Assembly: GCA_903893805.1 (NCBI GenBank)
Contig: CAITNM010000020.1
Span: forward strand, 1 to 64,000
Source: an uncultured Alphaproteobacteria bacterium
Lineage (GTDB): Bacteria > Pseudomonadota > Alphaproteobacteria > Paracaedibacterales > CAITNM01
Length of the DNA: 64,000 nt
Reading direction: 5' to 3'
Part shown: in pieces, positions 16,747 through 26,800 of the stretch
Layout of the letters: each line of letters begins with the position of its first letter
Numbering within the stretch: position 1 is the first letter of the stretch
Translations under genes and position numbers: made by a program
Notes under the pieces: model-generated
The model's input: only the letters and a program-made list of their open reading frames with translations
Database searches by the model: none
What the model was told of the DNA's origin: nothing

Positions 16747-17848
16747 AAAATTTAAGTTAGAAGAATATTTAGCAAGGTACGAATTTAGTGCTCCTTACTT
16801 AATGTGCAGTTCTGACCCTCAAACTATGCTTATGAAAGATGTGTTGGCATTAGCTTCAACGCAAGAAAAAGAAATGTGGGATAACTTATCACTTTCTTAT
16901 ACAACTCCTGAAGGTCACCCACTTTTGCGTGAAGCCATTGCAACGCAAATGTATCAAGGTTTAGATAAAGATCAAATTTTATGTTTTGCGGGAGCTGAGG
17001 AAGGAATTTTTTGCACTCTGTTTGGAGTGGTGGAACCAAGTGATCATCTTATAGTCATCACACCATGTTACCAATCATTGTTAGAGCTTCCCAAAGCAAA
17101 GGGATGTTCAATTACAACTATTGATTTACAGGAAAGCAACAATTGGCAACTAGATTTAAACGCTATAAAAGCAGCGATTAAACCCAATACAAAATGGTTG
17201 GTGATGAATTTTCCTCATAATCCTACAGGACAGGTTATTGCTCCAAATGATTTGACTGAGCTTGTACAAATTCTTGACAAGCACGGCATATGGCTATTTT
17301 GTGACGAAGTCTACCGTCTAATGGGTGCATCTGACACCGTGTGGGCTGATCCAGTTGCGTGTGTTTATCCAAAGGCATTATCTCTTGGGGTGATGAGTAA
17401 ATCCTTTGGTATGGCAGGACTTAGAATAGGCTGGATAGCTTGCCAAGATAAATCCATGCTTAAAAAACTAGAGCATGTAAAATACTATACATCCATTTGT
17501 AATAGCGCGCCGTCGGAAATTATTAGCTTAATTACGTTACGTCAAAAAGACATAATTTTGAGTCGTATTAACGAGACTGTGAATCACAATTTACAGTGCA
17601 TTGATGCATTTATGAAAACTCATGCTGAGCATTTTTCTTGGGTTCGCTCAAAAGGTGGATGCATTGGGCTTGTGCATTATAAAAAATCTGAACTAGTCGA
17701 TGATTTTTGTCATCGATTAGTGCAAACAGAAGGAGTTCTTTTGATGCCAGGTTCTATTTTTGATATGAAATCAAATCACTTTCGTATTGGTTTTGGACGA
17801 CAGAATTTTCCAGAAGTGTTGGATAAATTAAAAGTATTTCTAAAATGA
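16739..17848 (+). CDS. Class I/II PLP-dependent aminotransferase
   Basis: 369 residues, fold type I. Seen: YTTPEGHPLLREAIA, FAGAEEGIF, VVIT-like loop (LIVITPCYQSL), NFPHNPTGQVI, WLFCDEVYRLM with the PLP-ring Asp, Schiff-base Lys221 in MSKSFGMAGLRIGW, and the substrate-carboxylate Arg in FRIGFGR. The substrate is an amino acid not defined by sequence. Members of this subgroup include capreomycidine-synthase-like enzymes, but I cannot assign that. It overlaps its neighbours on both sides, so it is part of a four-gene operon. Confidence 0.8.
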   Translation: MFKKFKLEEYLARYEFSAPYLMCSSDPQTMLMKDVLALASTQEKEMWDNLSLSYTTPEGHPLLREAIATQMYQGLDKDQILCFAGAEEGIFCTLFGVVEPSDHLIVITPCYQSLLELPKAKGCSITTIDLQESNNWQLDLNAIKAAIKPNTKWLVMNFPHNPTGQVIAPNDLTELVQILDKHGIWLFCDEVYRLMGASDTVWADPVACVYPKALSLGVMSKSFGMAGLRIGWIACQDKSMLKKLEHVKYYTSICNSAPSEIISLITLRQKDIILSRINETVNHNLQCIDAFMKTHAEHFSWVRSKGGCIGLVHYKKSELVDDFCHRLVQTEGVLLMPGSIFDMKSNHFRIGFGRQNFPEVLDKLKVFLK

Positions 17849-18798
17849 CAAGGGTTTGTAATATTGACCAAATCAAAGAAGTAATTGATCTGAAATACGA
17901 TTACCTTGAGCTTGTCCAATCTCAACAACAGGCTTTTATCGATTTTTCAAATGGACTGATTACTGCTCCATCACCTATACAAATGCTATTTCCAAAAGCC
18001 TAAGGTGATTGCCACATCAAGGCAGGGTTTAAAAACAATGGTGATATGTTCATTGTTAAAATTGCCACCGGATTTTATAAAAATAGTGCGAAGGGTTTGC
18101 CTGCGGGTGATGGTGCTGTGCTTGTATTTTCGCAAAAAACAGGATTGTTGCAGGCAATTTTATGTGATGGCGGATACCTCACAACCTTGCGTACCGCAAT
18201 AGCAGCGTGTGTTGCAGCGAAAATAACGCCATGGGATGTGCAACACGTTGGCATTATTGGAACGGGGCAGTTAGCGATTCAAGTTTTGGAATTAATGCTG
18301 CTTTTATACCCTCAAGCTGATTTTAGAATATGGGGAAGATCTGTTCAAAAAACTAAAGCAGTTGCTGAATCATATCCTGGAGTGAAAATCTGTGAATCGG
18401 TTCAAGAATTAATGCAAAACGGTGGCATTGTCATTACTACAACAGCTAGTACAAAACCAATTATTGATCTAGCTTATGTGAATGGAAAAACTCATATCAT
18501 CGCCCTCGGCGCTGATGAAGTTGGCAAAAAAGAATGTGACCCACGGCTATTTCAATCAGCTGATATTGTAGTTGTTGATAGTAGGGAACAGGCTGCTCGG
18601 TTTGGCGATACCTTTCATGGAATCCAAGCTGGTTTCATAAACATTGAAAAAACAGAAGAACTAGGAAATGTTATTCAAAATGGGATATCTGTTGATGCGA
18701 ATCTTCTCATCACCGATTTAACAGGAATTGCAGCTCAAGATATTGAGATAGTTGAGTGGATATTAACGTGTTTAGACAAGCGAGAAAAATATGATTGA
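17845..18798 (+). pseudogene. Ornithine cyclodeaminase/mu-crystallin-family gene with an in-frame TAA
   Basis: Read straight through, the frame gives 317 residues, full length for the family. A single TAA at 18001-18003 interrupts it right before GDCHIKAGF; both sides are in the same frame. Downstream are IVKIATGFYKN, GLPAGDGAVLVFSQKTG, the DGGYLTTLRTAIAA segment and the Rossmann motif VGIIGTGQLAIQ. The family reduces or deaminates imino/amino acids with NAD(P)H. It starts on the aminotransferase stop (ATGA) and overlaps the next gene by 8 nt. The internal ATG at 18046 could start a truncated product without the N-terminal substrate region. Confidence 0.75.
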
Positions 18799-19735
18799 AT
18801 CTTCTCTGATTAAGTTGGCGTATGAACGTATCTGTGATTACGTTAGTAAAACGCCCTTTATAGAAAGCGTTATCTTAAGCCGCATGACAGGAGCTAACGT
18901 TTATTTAAAATGTGAAAATTTTCAAATCACTGGGTCTTTTAAAATTCGAGGTGCAGCCAATAAACTTCTTACCTATCATGAAGTTCCTAAGAAAGTAATT
19001 GCAGCTTCTACAGGAAATCATGGTAAAGCAGTTGCTTATATATGTTCAAAACTTAAGATTCATGCACAAATTTATGTTCCAAATGATGTTAGTGTTATTA
19101 AAAAACAAGGTATGCAAGCTTACGGTGCCGAAGTTATCGAAATTTCGAGTGCGAGTTTAGATGCAGAAACATTTGCTCAACATCAAGCAGCAACACAAAA
19201 TATCCCTCTTATTCATCCCTATGACGATGCTCATGTTATAGCAGGACAAGGAACTATCGCTGTTGAAATGGCAATGCAGGCAGAAATTCCTGACGTTGTT
19301 TTTATTGCGGTGGGTGGAGGGGGCTTACTCTCAGGAATAGCTTCATACTTAAAAAGACTTAAGCCTTCAATAGAAATTGTGGGGTGTTTACCAGAAAATT
19401 CTCCTGCAATGAAGGATTCTCTTGATGCAGGAAAAGTAATAGAAAGTATTGAATTACCAACTTTATCAGATGGAACAGCAGGGGGCGTTGGATTAAATTC
19501 AATCACATATTCTTTGTGCAAACAACTAATTGATTCAATTGTTTTAGTAAGTGAAGAAGAAATTACCCAAGCTATCAGGCTGGTTTTAGAAACTGAACAA
19601 ATGATTATTGAAGGTGCTGCTGGTGTTGCAGTAGCAGGTTTTTTGAAAAGCTTTAGCAAATATAAAGCTAAGAAAGTTACTATTATCTTGTGTGGGCGTA
19701 ATATTGACTATGAATTAATAAAAAAAATCATATAG
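18791..19735 (+). CDS. Threonine dehydratase-like PLP enzyme (fold type II)
   Basis: 314 residues. TPFIESVILSRMTGANVYLKCENFQITGSFKIRGA carries the Schiff-base Lys51, STGNHGKAVAY follows, then the glycine-rich phosphate loop VGGGGLLSGIA and a C-terminal LCGRNIDYE. No C-terminal ACT regulatory domain, as in catabolic or ectoine-utilisation (EutB-like) dehydratases and serine racemases. Beside a cyclodeaminase-family gene it recalls the eutB-eutC pair, but the substrate is open. Last gene of the operon. Confidence 0.8.
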   Translation: MIESSLIKLAYERICDYVSKTPFIESVILSRMTGANVYLKCENFQITGSFKIRGAANKLLTYHEVPKKVIAASTGNHGKAVAYICSKLKIHAQIYVPNDVSVIKKQGMQAYGAEVIEISSASLDAETFAQHQAATQNIPLIHPYDDAHVIAGQGTIAVEMAMQAEIPDVVFIAVGGGGLLSGIASYLKRLKPSIEIVGCLPENSPAMKDSLDAGKVIESIELPTLSDGTAGGVGLNSITYSLCKQLIDSIVLVSEEEITQAIRLVLETEQMIIEGAAGVAVAGFLKSFSKYKAKKVTIILCGRNIDYELIKKII

Positions 19736-19841
19736 CGTAGGTTTATATTTTGCTTTTAAGCCAGCTTGTGGTGAGAGTTTTAACTAAAGATATTCCTTTT
19801 TTGGGAAAAGTTTCATAAGACAAAATTAAGGAATAATTTTG

Positions 19842-20723
19842 ATGGAATATGAGACCTTCAAAAATAACATTATTTCTATATACGGTGATGAAGGCCGAAA
19901 GTGGTTGGATGATTTATCCAAATCTGTAAATGAATTTGCTCAGCGATGGCATCTGTCGAGTCTTGAGCCAGTTAAAAATCTTTCATATAACTATGTTCTT
20001 TCTGGCTTTCAAGGTGTGCAACCCATTGTATTAAAATTGAGTCTTGATACCAAAGGTTTGAACATTGAAGCTGCTGCCTTAAAAGCATTTAAGGGTCATG
20101 GTGCTGTTGATATTATAGACCAAACAGATGGTGCCTTATTACTTGAGCGTGCAGTTCCTGGAGTTTCGTTGAAAGAATTTTTTCCAAGCTGTGATGATGA
20201 AGCTATCGTAATTGCAAGTGAAGCGATTAAAAAACTTCACAGCGCATCAAGAATAAATCAAAAAGGGTTTCCAACTATCAACGATTGGCTTACCGCCTTA
20301 GATGAACCATGCGAAGAGCTTGGAGAAAAATTGATCAAAGCAAGAACATTGAGAGATGAATTACTAACCACAATGGGTGATCCAATTTTATTGCATGGCG
20401 ATTTGCATCACGATAATATTTTAGCCTGTGGGAATGAATGGAAAGTTATTGACCCGAAAGGTGTCATTGGTGAGTTATCTTATGAGGTGGGATGTTTTAT
20501 AAGGAATCCTCTGGAAGATCTGCCAAACAATCTAAATTCTTTGGAAATCATAGCAAATCGTATCGATGATTTTTCACGTCAACTTAATCTAGATGCAGAA
20601 CGTATACTAAACTGGTGCTTTGTGCAGGCTGTTCTTGCAACTCTGTGGGCTCTGGAAGATAGTGTCGACCCGACTAATTTTAAACGTTTAACAGAAATTT
20701 TTGGTAAGTTGATGATTGGGTAA
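19842..20723 (+). CDS. Aminoglycoside phosphotransferase, APH(6)/streptomycin-kinase-like
   Basis: 293 residues from the ATG (a TTG one codon upstream is also open). AAGGA lies about 9 nt before. The N-lobe contains a diverged nucleotide-binding segment and PIVLKLSLDTKGLNIEAAALKAF with the Lys-Glu pair; the catalytic loop is LLHGDLHHDNIL with VIDPKG as the metal site. The LHGDLHHDNIL...IDPKG pattern with a WCFVQAVLATLWALED helix is that of the streptomycin 6-kinase group. Whether it gives resistance or phosphorylates a cell metabolite cannot be told. Confidence 0.7.
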   Translation: MEYETFKNNIISIYGDEGRKWLDDLSKSVNEFAQRWHLSSLEPVKNLSYNYVLSGFQGVQPIVLKLSLDTKGLNIEAAALKAFKGHGAVDIIDQTDGALLLERAVPGVSLKEFFPSCDDEAIVIASEAIKKLHSASRINQKGFPTINDWLTALDEPCEELGEKLIKARTLRDELLTTMGDPILLHGDLHHDNILACGNEWKVIDPKGVIGELSYEVGCFIRNPLEDLPNNLNSLEIIANRIDDFSRQLNLDAERILNWCFVQAVLATLWALEDSVDPTNFKRLTEIFGKLMIG

Positions 20724-20741
20724 CTCTAAAAAGGTCTGAAA

Positions 20742-21270
20742 ATGAAATACAAGATTTTGATATGGGACAACGATGGCACAGTAACTGGCTCAAAAAACCC
20801 AAATGATAGCACTGTTAGTGCAAAAATTATTTTGCCTAATGTCGAAAAAACAATGTGTACTACGGATTTTAATTTTATTATTTCTGGGTTTAAATCTCCA
20901 GAAAGTGAAGCGCAAAATTTTGATCCAGAGAAAGTGTCAGCAATATTTATTGATCTCATGAATAAGCTTCCAATAAATGCTGCTGCTTTTTCTCCTTGGG
21001 GGAGTTGCTTGTTACGTTGTGATCAAACGGTTTGATAATAGTATTCATATTAAAAAAGCCCATGAAGATCCTCGTTACAGAGAATTTATTGGTCAATTTA
21101 AAAAACCTGGAATTGGAATGTTCGTTGTAATAAAAGATATTGCCCAAGAAGAATTTGGGCAGATTATTCATAAAAATAATAGCGCTATGATCGGTGATAC
21201 TTGGCATGATGAGACAGCTGCCAAAGATTTTGGTATTCCTTTTATTGATGCAAAAATCCTCCATGAATAG
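20742..21270 (+). pseudogene. HAD-superfamily phosphatase gene split by a +1 frameshift
   Basis: The N-terminal part (from 20742) carries motif I WDNDGTVTGS. The C-terminal part, in the next frame, carries IGDTWHDETAAKDFGIPFI, the motif IV acidic region. The frames meet at a G5 run (20998-21002): with four Gs the reading would continue ...SPWGVACYVVIKRFDNS... The joined product would be about 176 residues. This is either a real one-base insertion or a sequencing artefact in the homopolymer. The gene follows the APH-like kinase by 18 nt. Confidence 0.7.
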
Positions 21271-21417
21271 AAATTCATGATGTGAGTAATTGTTTGTAAA
21301 GGCAAAAATTACAGCAGTTTTGTACCTGTAAATCAATTTGTAAAATTTGTGAAAATACTCTGATTTTTCACGTGGTCAGCATTTAATTAAAATTTTATAA
21401 ATACACACAGCAACGAG

Positions 21418-21852
21418 ATGTCGAGTACATCAATGACAGTAATTTATCGCAAGATGTTAGGGTACAATCCCTTAAACGATTCAGTGTATATGTCCCCCAG
21501 GATGAGGAGATATTTTCAAGATAGGTTATGCCAAGAATTGCAGAGTTTGCTTGAAGAAGAGCAATTAATTTCTTCTTCGTTTCCAGAAAATGCTAATCGG
21601 GAGCCTGATTTTGTTGACCAAAGTACTATGGATGGTTTGCGTTTTAATCACCATAAATACCAAGAACACGAACAGAATCTACGTCATGAAGTAGAATCAG
21701 CTCTGCAGAGACTGGCAGATGGTAGCTATGGATATTGCTCGGCTACAGGTAAACCCATAGGAATTGAACGACTTATTGCTGCACCTCATGCGATGTATTG
21801 TTTTGATGTGCAAGCAGAAAAAGAAGGTTACCGGCAAAGTAGCTGGGGGTAG
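21418..21852 (+). CDS. dksA: DksA/TraR-family RNA polymerase-binding regulator
   Basis: 144 residues. A coiled-coil hairpin (about 30-100, with DFVDQSTMDG near the tip region) is followed by the globular YGYCSATGKPIGIERLIAAPHAMYCFDVQAEKE. The Cys4 zinc finger of E. coli DksA is reduced to two Cys, as in alphaproteobacterial DksA proteins. The protein acts in the RNA polymerase secondary channel, with ppGpp, to tune rRNA and amino-acid promoters. It converges with ada, 3 nt away. Confidence 0.88.
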   Translation: MSSTSMTVIYRKMLGYNPLNDSVYMSPRMRRYFQDRLCQELQSLLEEEQLISSSFPENANREPDFVDQSTMDGLRFNHHKYQEHEQNLRHEVESALQRLADGSYGYCSATGKPIGIERLIAAPHAMYCFDVQAEKEGYRQSSWG

Positions 21853-21855
21853 GGG

Positions 21856-22923
21856 CTATGCTTTCTGATTCTCATGATTAATCAGCCATTTTTTGCGAGA
21901 AATTCCTCCACCATAGCCACCTAGTTCACCATTAGTATTGATGATACGGTGGCAAGGGATAATAATGGCAAGTTGGTTGGCGCCGTTGGCATTTGCTACT
22001 GCTCGATATGCGGATGGTTTGCCGATTGCTACGGCTTGATCTCCATAGCTTCTTGTTATGCCAAAAGGGATGCGCATAAGCTCTTCCCAGACAAGTTTTT
22101 GAAACGGGCTTCCCATAAGATGTATTGATGTTTTGAAATTTTTTAACTTTCCTGCAAAGTACAGCTTCAGTTCTGCTTCAATTGATTTAATGGGGTCAGT
22201 AATGCCTGGGATAATGGCTGATTTTGTTTTTAGGCGAAGTCGTTCTATTTCACGTTCTAGGCCACGGCGTTCAACAAATTCTAACAAATACAAAGCTTCA
22301 TCATCTGCAATTGCAAGCATAGGGCCAAGGGGAGAGTCTAACCAGGATGCCTTAAGAACATTATGATGCTTGTCAAAATTTGTAGGTGCAGCTCCCATGA
22401 TTTTAGAAAATGCATCCCTAAAGCCACTGCTTGATTCATACCCAGTATCTAATTGCGTATCAGTCACTGTTTTTCCTTCTCGAATTTGTTTCATTGCAAT
22501 CCCCATACGGCGTGCTCGAGCATATTCTACAAATGTCATATCAAATCTTTTTTTAAATTGGCGACGAGCTGTTGATGCATCTACACATAGTTTATCAAAA
22601 TCACGAATTTTCCAGCGTTTTTCAGGAGTAGCCTCAACAGCATCAACAAGGATGCGAACCAAATCTGAAACATGGTTGGGATGAGACAGAGGACGGCAAC
22701 GCTTGCAGGGTCTAAAAGAAGCAAGTAATACTTCTTCAGCTGTTTGATAGAATTCACAATTTTCAAATTTTGGTTTTCGGGCAGGGCAAGTTGAGCGACA
22801 AAATACTCCAGTTGTTTTAACTCCTACATAAAATACACCTTCATACTCAGAGTTTTTAGTAAGTAGTGCTTTGTAAAATTCTTGAGTTATCTTAGTTGTT
22901 AACATCTTCATTCGATTCACCAT
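21856..22923 (-). CDS. ada: Ada: methylated-DNA sensor regulator and O6-methylguanine-DNA methyltransferase
   Basis: 355 residues with all Ada parts in order: N-terminal zinc methylphosphotriester domain (GVFCRSTCPARKPKFENCEFY, then RPCKRCRP, four Cys), an AraC-type HTH (ARRMGIAMKQIREGKTVTD...GYESSSGFRDAF), and the C-terminal alkyltransferase with acceptor Cys in IIPCHRII and the GGYGGG loop. It repairs and senses alkylation damage. Full-length and apparently intact. Confidence 0.93.
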   Translation of the reverse strand: MVNRMKMLTTKITQEFYKALLTKNSEYEGVFYVGVKTTGVFCRSTCPARKPKFENCEFYQTAEEVLLASFRPCKRCRPLSHPNHVSDLVRILVDAVEATPEKRWKIRDFDKLCVDASTARRQFKKRFDMTFVEYARARRMGIAMKQIREGKTVTDTQLDTGYESSSGFRDAFSKIMGAAPTNFDKHHNVLKASWLDSPLGPMLAIADDEALYLLEFVERRGLEREIERLRLKTKSAIIPGITDPIKSIEAELKLYFAGKLKNFKTSIHLMGSPFQKLVWEELMRIPFGITRSYGDQAVAIGKPSAYRAVANANGANQLAIIIPCHRIINTNGELGGYGGGISRKKWLINHENQKA

Positions 22924-23021
22924 AAGCTCAACAGCTTTGATATATCATAATAACTTTAAAAATCCATGCGACCGAAAATCAGGCATTGATTTTTTATTTA
23001 TTAAAAAATTACCTCTCCAGA

Positions 23022-23621
23022 CTAAATCAACATATTCAACAGACCTAAAATCATATTTGCAATGCCAAAAATAAGTTTGTGAATTGGACCACTGAACATC
23101 ATTAATGCGCCTATCACAATTACTAAGCCAAATCGTTCAAAGAAATAAAACAATTTATGATTTTGTGGCAAAAAGCAGGTGATCATTCGTCCGCCATCAA
23201 GAGGTAAAATTGGTAATAAATTAAAAGCAGCCAAAATCACGTTAATTTGTATAGCCGCATTTGCTACCTCAAGGTTGAAAATTCCTATTTTCCACAGAAT
23301 GCTTGCAGCAAGGGCTAAAAATATGTTCATTAATGGGCCGGCAAATGCTACGCAAAATACACCAAATCGTTGCGGCCTAAGGTTCATAAAATTTACTGGT
23401 ACAGGTTTTGCCCAACCAATTAAAAATGGTGCGCCAGTTGAAAATAGTAAAAGTGGTAAAAATATTGAGCCTATAGGATCAATGTGGCAAACAGGATTAA
23501 GGCTTAAACGACCTGCGTATTTAGCCGTACGGTCACCAAAAGCATAGGCCATTAAACCATGGCTAAGCTCATGCAGTACTATAGCTACCATTAAACACAG
23601 GATTTTTAACAAAATTTCCAT
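23022..23621 (-). CDS. Site-2 protease-like membrane metalloprotease (peptidase M50)
   Basis: 199 residues. The zinc motif HELSH (residues 17-21) sits in the first membrane helix; the second motif is NLLPILPLDGGRM (Asp of the NPDG class). There are five to six hydrophobic helices and no PDZ domain, so it is the short YwhC/SpoIVFB-side M50 type. Substrate unknown. The ATG at 23621 is preferred to the in-frame TTG at 23630. The gene is divergent from nrdJ. Confidence 0.85.
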   Translation of the reverse strand: MEILLKILCLMVAIVLHELSHGLMAYAFGDRTAKYAGRLSLNPVCHIDPIGSIFLPLLLFSTGAPFLIGWAKPVPVNFMNLRPQRFGVFCVAFAGPLMNIFLALAASILWKIGIFNLEVANAAIQINVILAAFNLLPILPLDGGRMITCFLPQNHKLFYFFERFGLVIVIGALMMFSGPIHKLIFGIANMILGLLNMLI

Positions 23622-23686
23622 AAATACCAATATTATATATTTTAAAACCTAATTAGTGTATTATTAGTGCCACATCAAGTTTGCTT

Positions 23687-23701
23687 ACACATCTTTTGTG
23701 T
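23687..23701. promoter_or_regulatory. Palindrome upstream of nrdJ, possible NrdR-like box
   Basis: ACACA-TCTTT-TGTGT is a perfect 5-bp palindrome 156 nt before the nrdJ ATG. It resembles the NrdR box (ACAC...GTGT) but is 15 rather than 16 bp and only one copy is seen. I found no cobalamin riboswitch in 23631-23856. Confidence 0.3.
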
Positions 23702-23856
23702 GAAATTCAAGACTTGAAATGCATCTATTTTTGCATATTAATAAGAACACCATCTGATATTGAAAATGTACTTCATTCTTAAGCTTTTGCCAAAGGATTG
23801 TGTATTTCTCTTCAGTTAGTGTGAGTCCATTTTATTTTTTAAGCAGTGAGGTTTCA

Positions 23857-26800
23857 ATGAAAATACGCCGTCGCTTTACGGTTGCAGGACAGTCCCCATA
23901 TGAGGGAATTGATTTTCGCTTAACAGCTAGCGAAATTAAAAATCCAGATGGATCGGTTGTATTTCACCAAGAAAACATTGAAGTGCCTGGTCACTGGTCA
24001 CAAGTTGCAAGTGATGTAATTGCTCAAAAATATTTTCGCAAAGCCGGCATTCCTGATGATTTAGTTACAGTAAAAGAAGATGATGTTCCCGTTTGGCTTC
24101 AACGTAGAAAAGCAAAAGCAGGGAGCTCTGTTCGTAGCGAAAGATCTGCAAAAGAAGTTTTTAGTCGTTTGGCCGGAACATGGACTTACTGGGGATGGAA
24201 AAATGGGTATTTTGACTTAGAAGAAGACGCACGTACATTTTATGATGAAATGCAGTACATGTTATGCATGCAGGTTGCAGCACCAAATTCACCGCAGTGG
24301 TTTAACACCGGTGTTTATTGGGCTTATGGCGTTGATGGACCCGCCCAAGGACATTTCTTCGTTGATGAAAAAACTGGTCAGCTAAAGCAATCAACGTCTG
24401 CATATGAACGTCCACAACCGCATGCTTGTTTCATTCAATCGGTAAAAGATGATTTGGTTAACGACGGCGGTATTATGGACCTTTGGGTTCGCGAAGCTCG
24501 TTTGTTTAAATATGGTTCAGGTACAGGATCTAACTTTTCAAATTTACGCGGCTTTGGTGAAAAGCTATCTGGTGGTGGTTATTCTTCAGGTTTAATGAGC
24601 TTTTTACGTATTGGTGACCGTTCAGCTGGTGCTATTAAATCTGGAGGAACGACAAGACGCGCTGCTAAAATGGTGGTGCTTGATATTGATCACCCAGATG
24701 TTATTAATTTCATTGATTGGAAAGTCATTGAAGAACAAAAAGTTGCAGCACTGGTTACTGGTTCAAAGTTAAACCAGCTTCATTTGAATGAAATTATTTC
24801 AGCTTGTATTAACAATGATCTTAAAGAAACAGATCGTTTTGATCCGAAAACTAACCCTGCATTGAAAACAACCATTCGAGCTGCACGCGCTGTATTGGTT
24901 CCTGAAAATTACATTAAGCGTGCTATTCACATGGCTCAGCTAGGGTACACTAGTTTCCCATTCCCATCTTATAACACTGACTGGGATAGCGAAGCTTATG
25001 GAACAGTTTCAGGCCAAAATTCAAATAACACAGTCCGCGTTACTAATACCTTTTTAGAAAGTGTTTTAGAGAATAAAGAATGGAGCTTAACTTCACGTAC
25101 AAATGGTGAAGCTGTTAAAACGTTACCTGCAAAAGAATTATGGGATAAAGTTGGTTTTGCTGCTTGGGCATGTGCTGATCCTGGTATTCAATTTGATACA
25201 ACCATTAACGAATGGCACACTTGCCCAAATAGCGGGCGGATTAATGCATCAAACCCATGTTCTGAATACATGTTTATTGATGATACCGCGTGTAACCTTG
25301 CCTCAATCAACCTTGTTACATTGTACAAAGATGGTCAGTTTGACATAGCAGCATTTGAACATGCTATTACCCTTTGGACAGTTGTTCTTGAAATTTCTGT
25401 GCTTATGGCGCAATTCCCATCTCGGGCAATTGCTCAGCTATCCTATGATTTCCGTACGCTTGGTTTGGGTTACGGTAACTTAGGTGGTCTATTAATGGCT
25501 ATGGGTATTGCATATGACAGTCCAGAAGGTCGTTGTATTGCTGGTACGCTCGCGGCAATCTTAACCGGAGTAAGCTATAGAACTTCTGCTCTTATGGCTA
25601 AAGAGCTGGGAGCATTTCCAGGGTATGCAAAAAACAAAGAAGCGATGATTCGTGTTATGCGAAACCATCGTCGTGCTGCTTATGGTGAAACTAAAAACTA
25701 TGAAGGCCTATCAATTCTCCCGGTTCCGCTTCGAGCTAGTGATTGTACAGTTCCAGGATTAATTGAAGCAGCTTGTCAAGCTTGGGATGAGGCTGTTTCA
25801 TATGGTGAGCAGTTTGGTTATCGTAACGCTCAAACTACTTGTATTGCTCCAACTGGCACTATTGGATTAGTAATGGATTGCGACACAACAGGTGTTGAAC
25901 CAGATTTTGCCTTGGTGAAATTTAAAAAATTAGCTGGTGGCGGGTACTTTAAAATTATCAACCAAATGGTGCCTTCAGCATTAAAAGTTTTGGGCTACAC
26001 TCCAGAACAAATGCAAGAAATTGCTAATTATGCTGTGGGTTACGCGTCACTTGAAAAAGCACCTGCTATAAACCACTCAACATTGAAAGCCAAAGGCTTT
26101 ACTGACAAAGAACTAACAGCTATTTCAGCTGTGCTAAAAGCAGCTTTTGATATTAAGTTTGTCTTCAACAAGTACACTTTGGGTGAAGATTTTTGTAAAA
26201 ACACTTTAGAACTAACTGATGATCAGCTGTGTGATCCATCTTTTGATATGCTTACTCACATTGGGTTTAGTAAGCAAGACATTGAAGATGCTAACACCTA
26301 CTGTTGTGGTACAATGACTCTAGAAGGTGCGCCACACTTAAAAATAGAACATCTTCCTGTTTTTGATTGTGCAAACCCTTGTGGTCGTATTGGAAAACGT
26401 TTCCTATCATTCGATAGCCATATTGAAATGATGGCAGCAGTTCAACCATTTATTAGTGGAGCTATTTCAAAGACCGTTAATATGCCTGCGCAGGCAACCG
26501 TTGAAGATTGCCAATCAGCTTATATGAAATCATGGCGTCTTTGTCTAAAGGCAAATGCTTTGTATCGTGATGGTTCAAAACTTTCTCAACCATTAAGTAG
26601 TTTGAGTTTCGACGCAGATGAAGCAGAAGAAATTGCGCAAATGCCACAAACTCAGAAGGCCCAAGTGGTTGCTGAAAAAATTGTTGAGCGCATCATTGAG
26701 CGAGTCATCTACGAATCAAAGCGTCAAAAACTGCCAAACCGTCGAGGTGGCTACACGCAAAAAGCTGTTGTCGGAGGCCACAAAATTTATATTCGCACAG

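Noticed and set aside
17845-18798. Stop-codon recoding (selenocysteine, pyrrolysine or UGA-Trp) in the cyclodeaminase-like gene
   Set aside because: The interrupting codon is TAA, for which no bacterial recoding of these kinds is known; a nonsense mutation or error is simpler.
23631-23856. Cobalamin riboswitch before nrdJ
   Set aside because: I looked for the B12-box and long structured leader and found only a short ACACA/TGTGT palindrome; the gap is also too short for a typical one.
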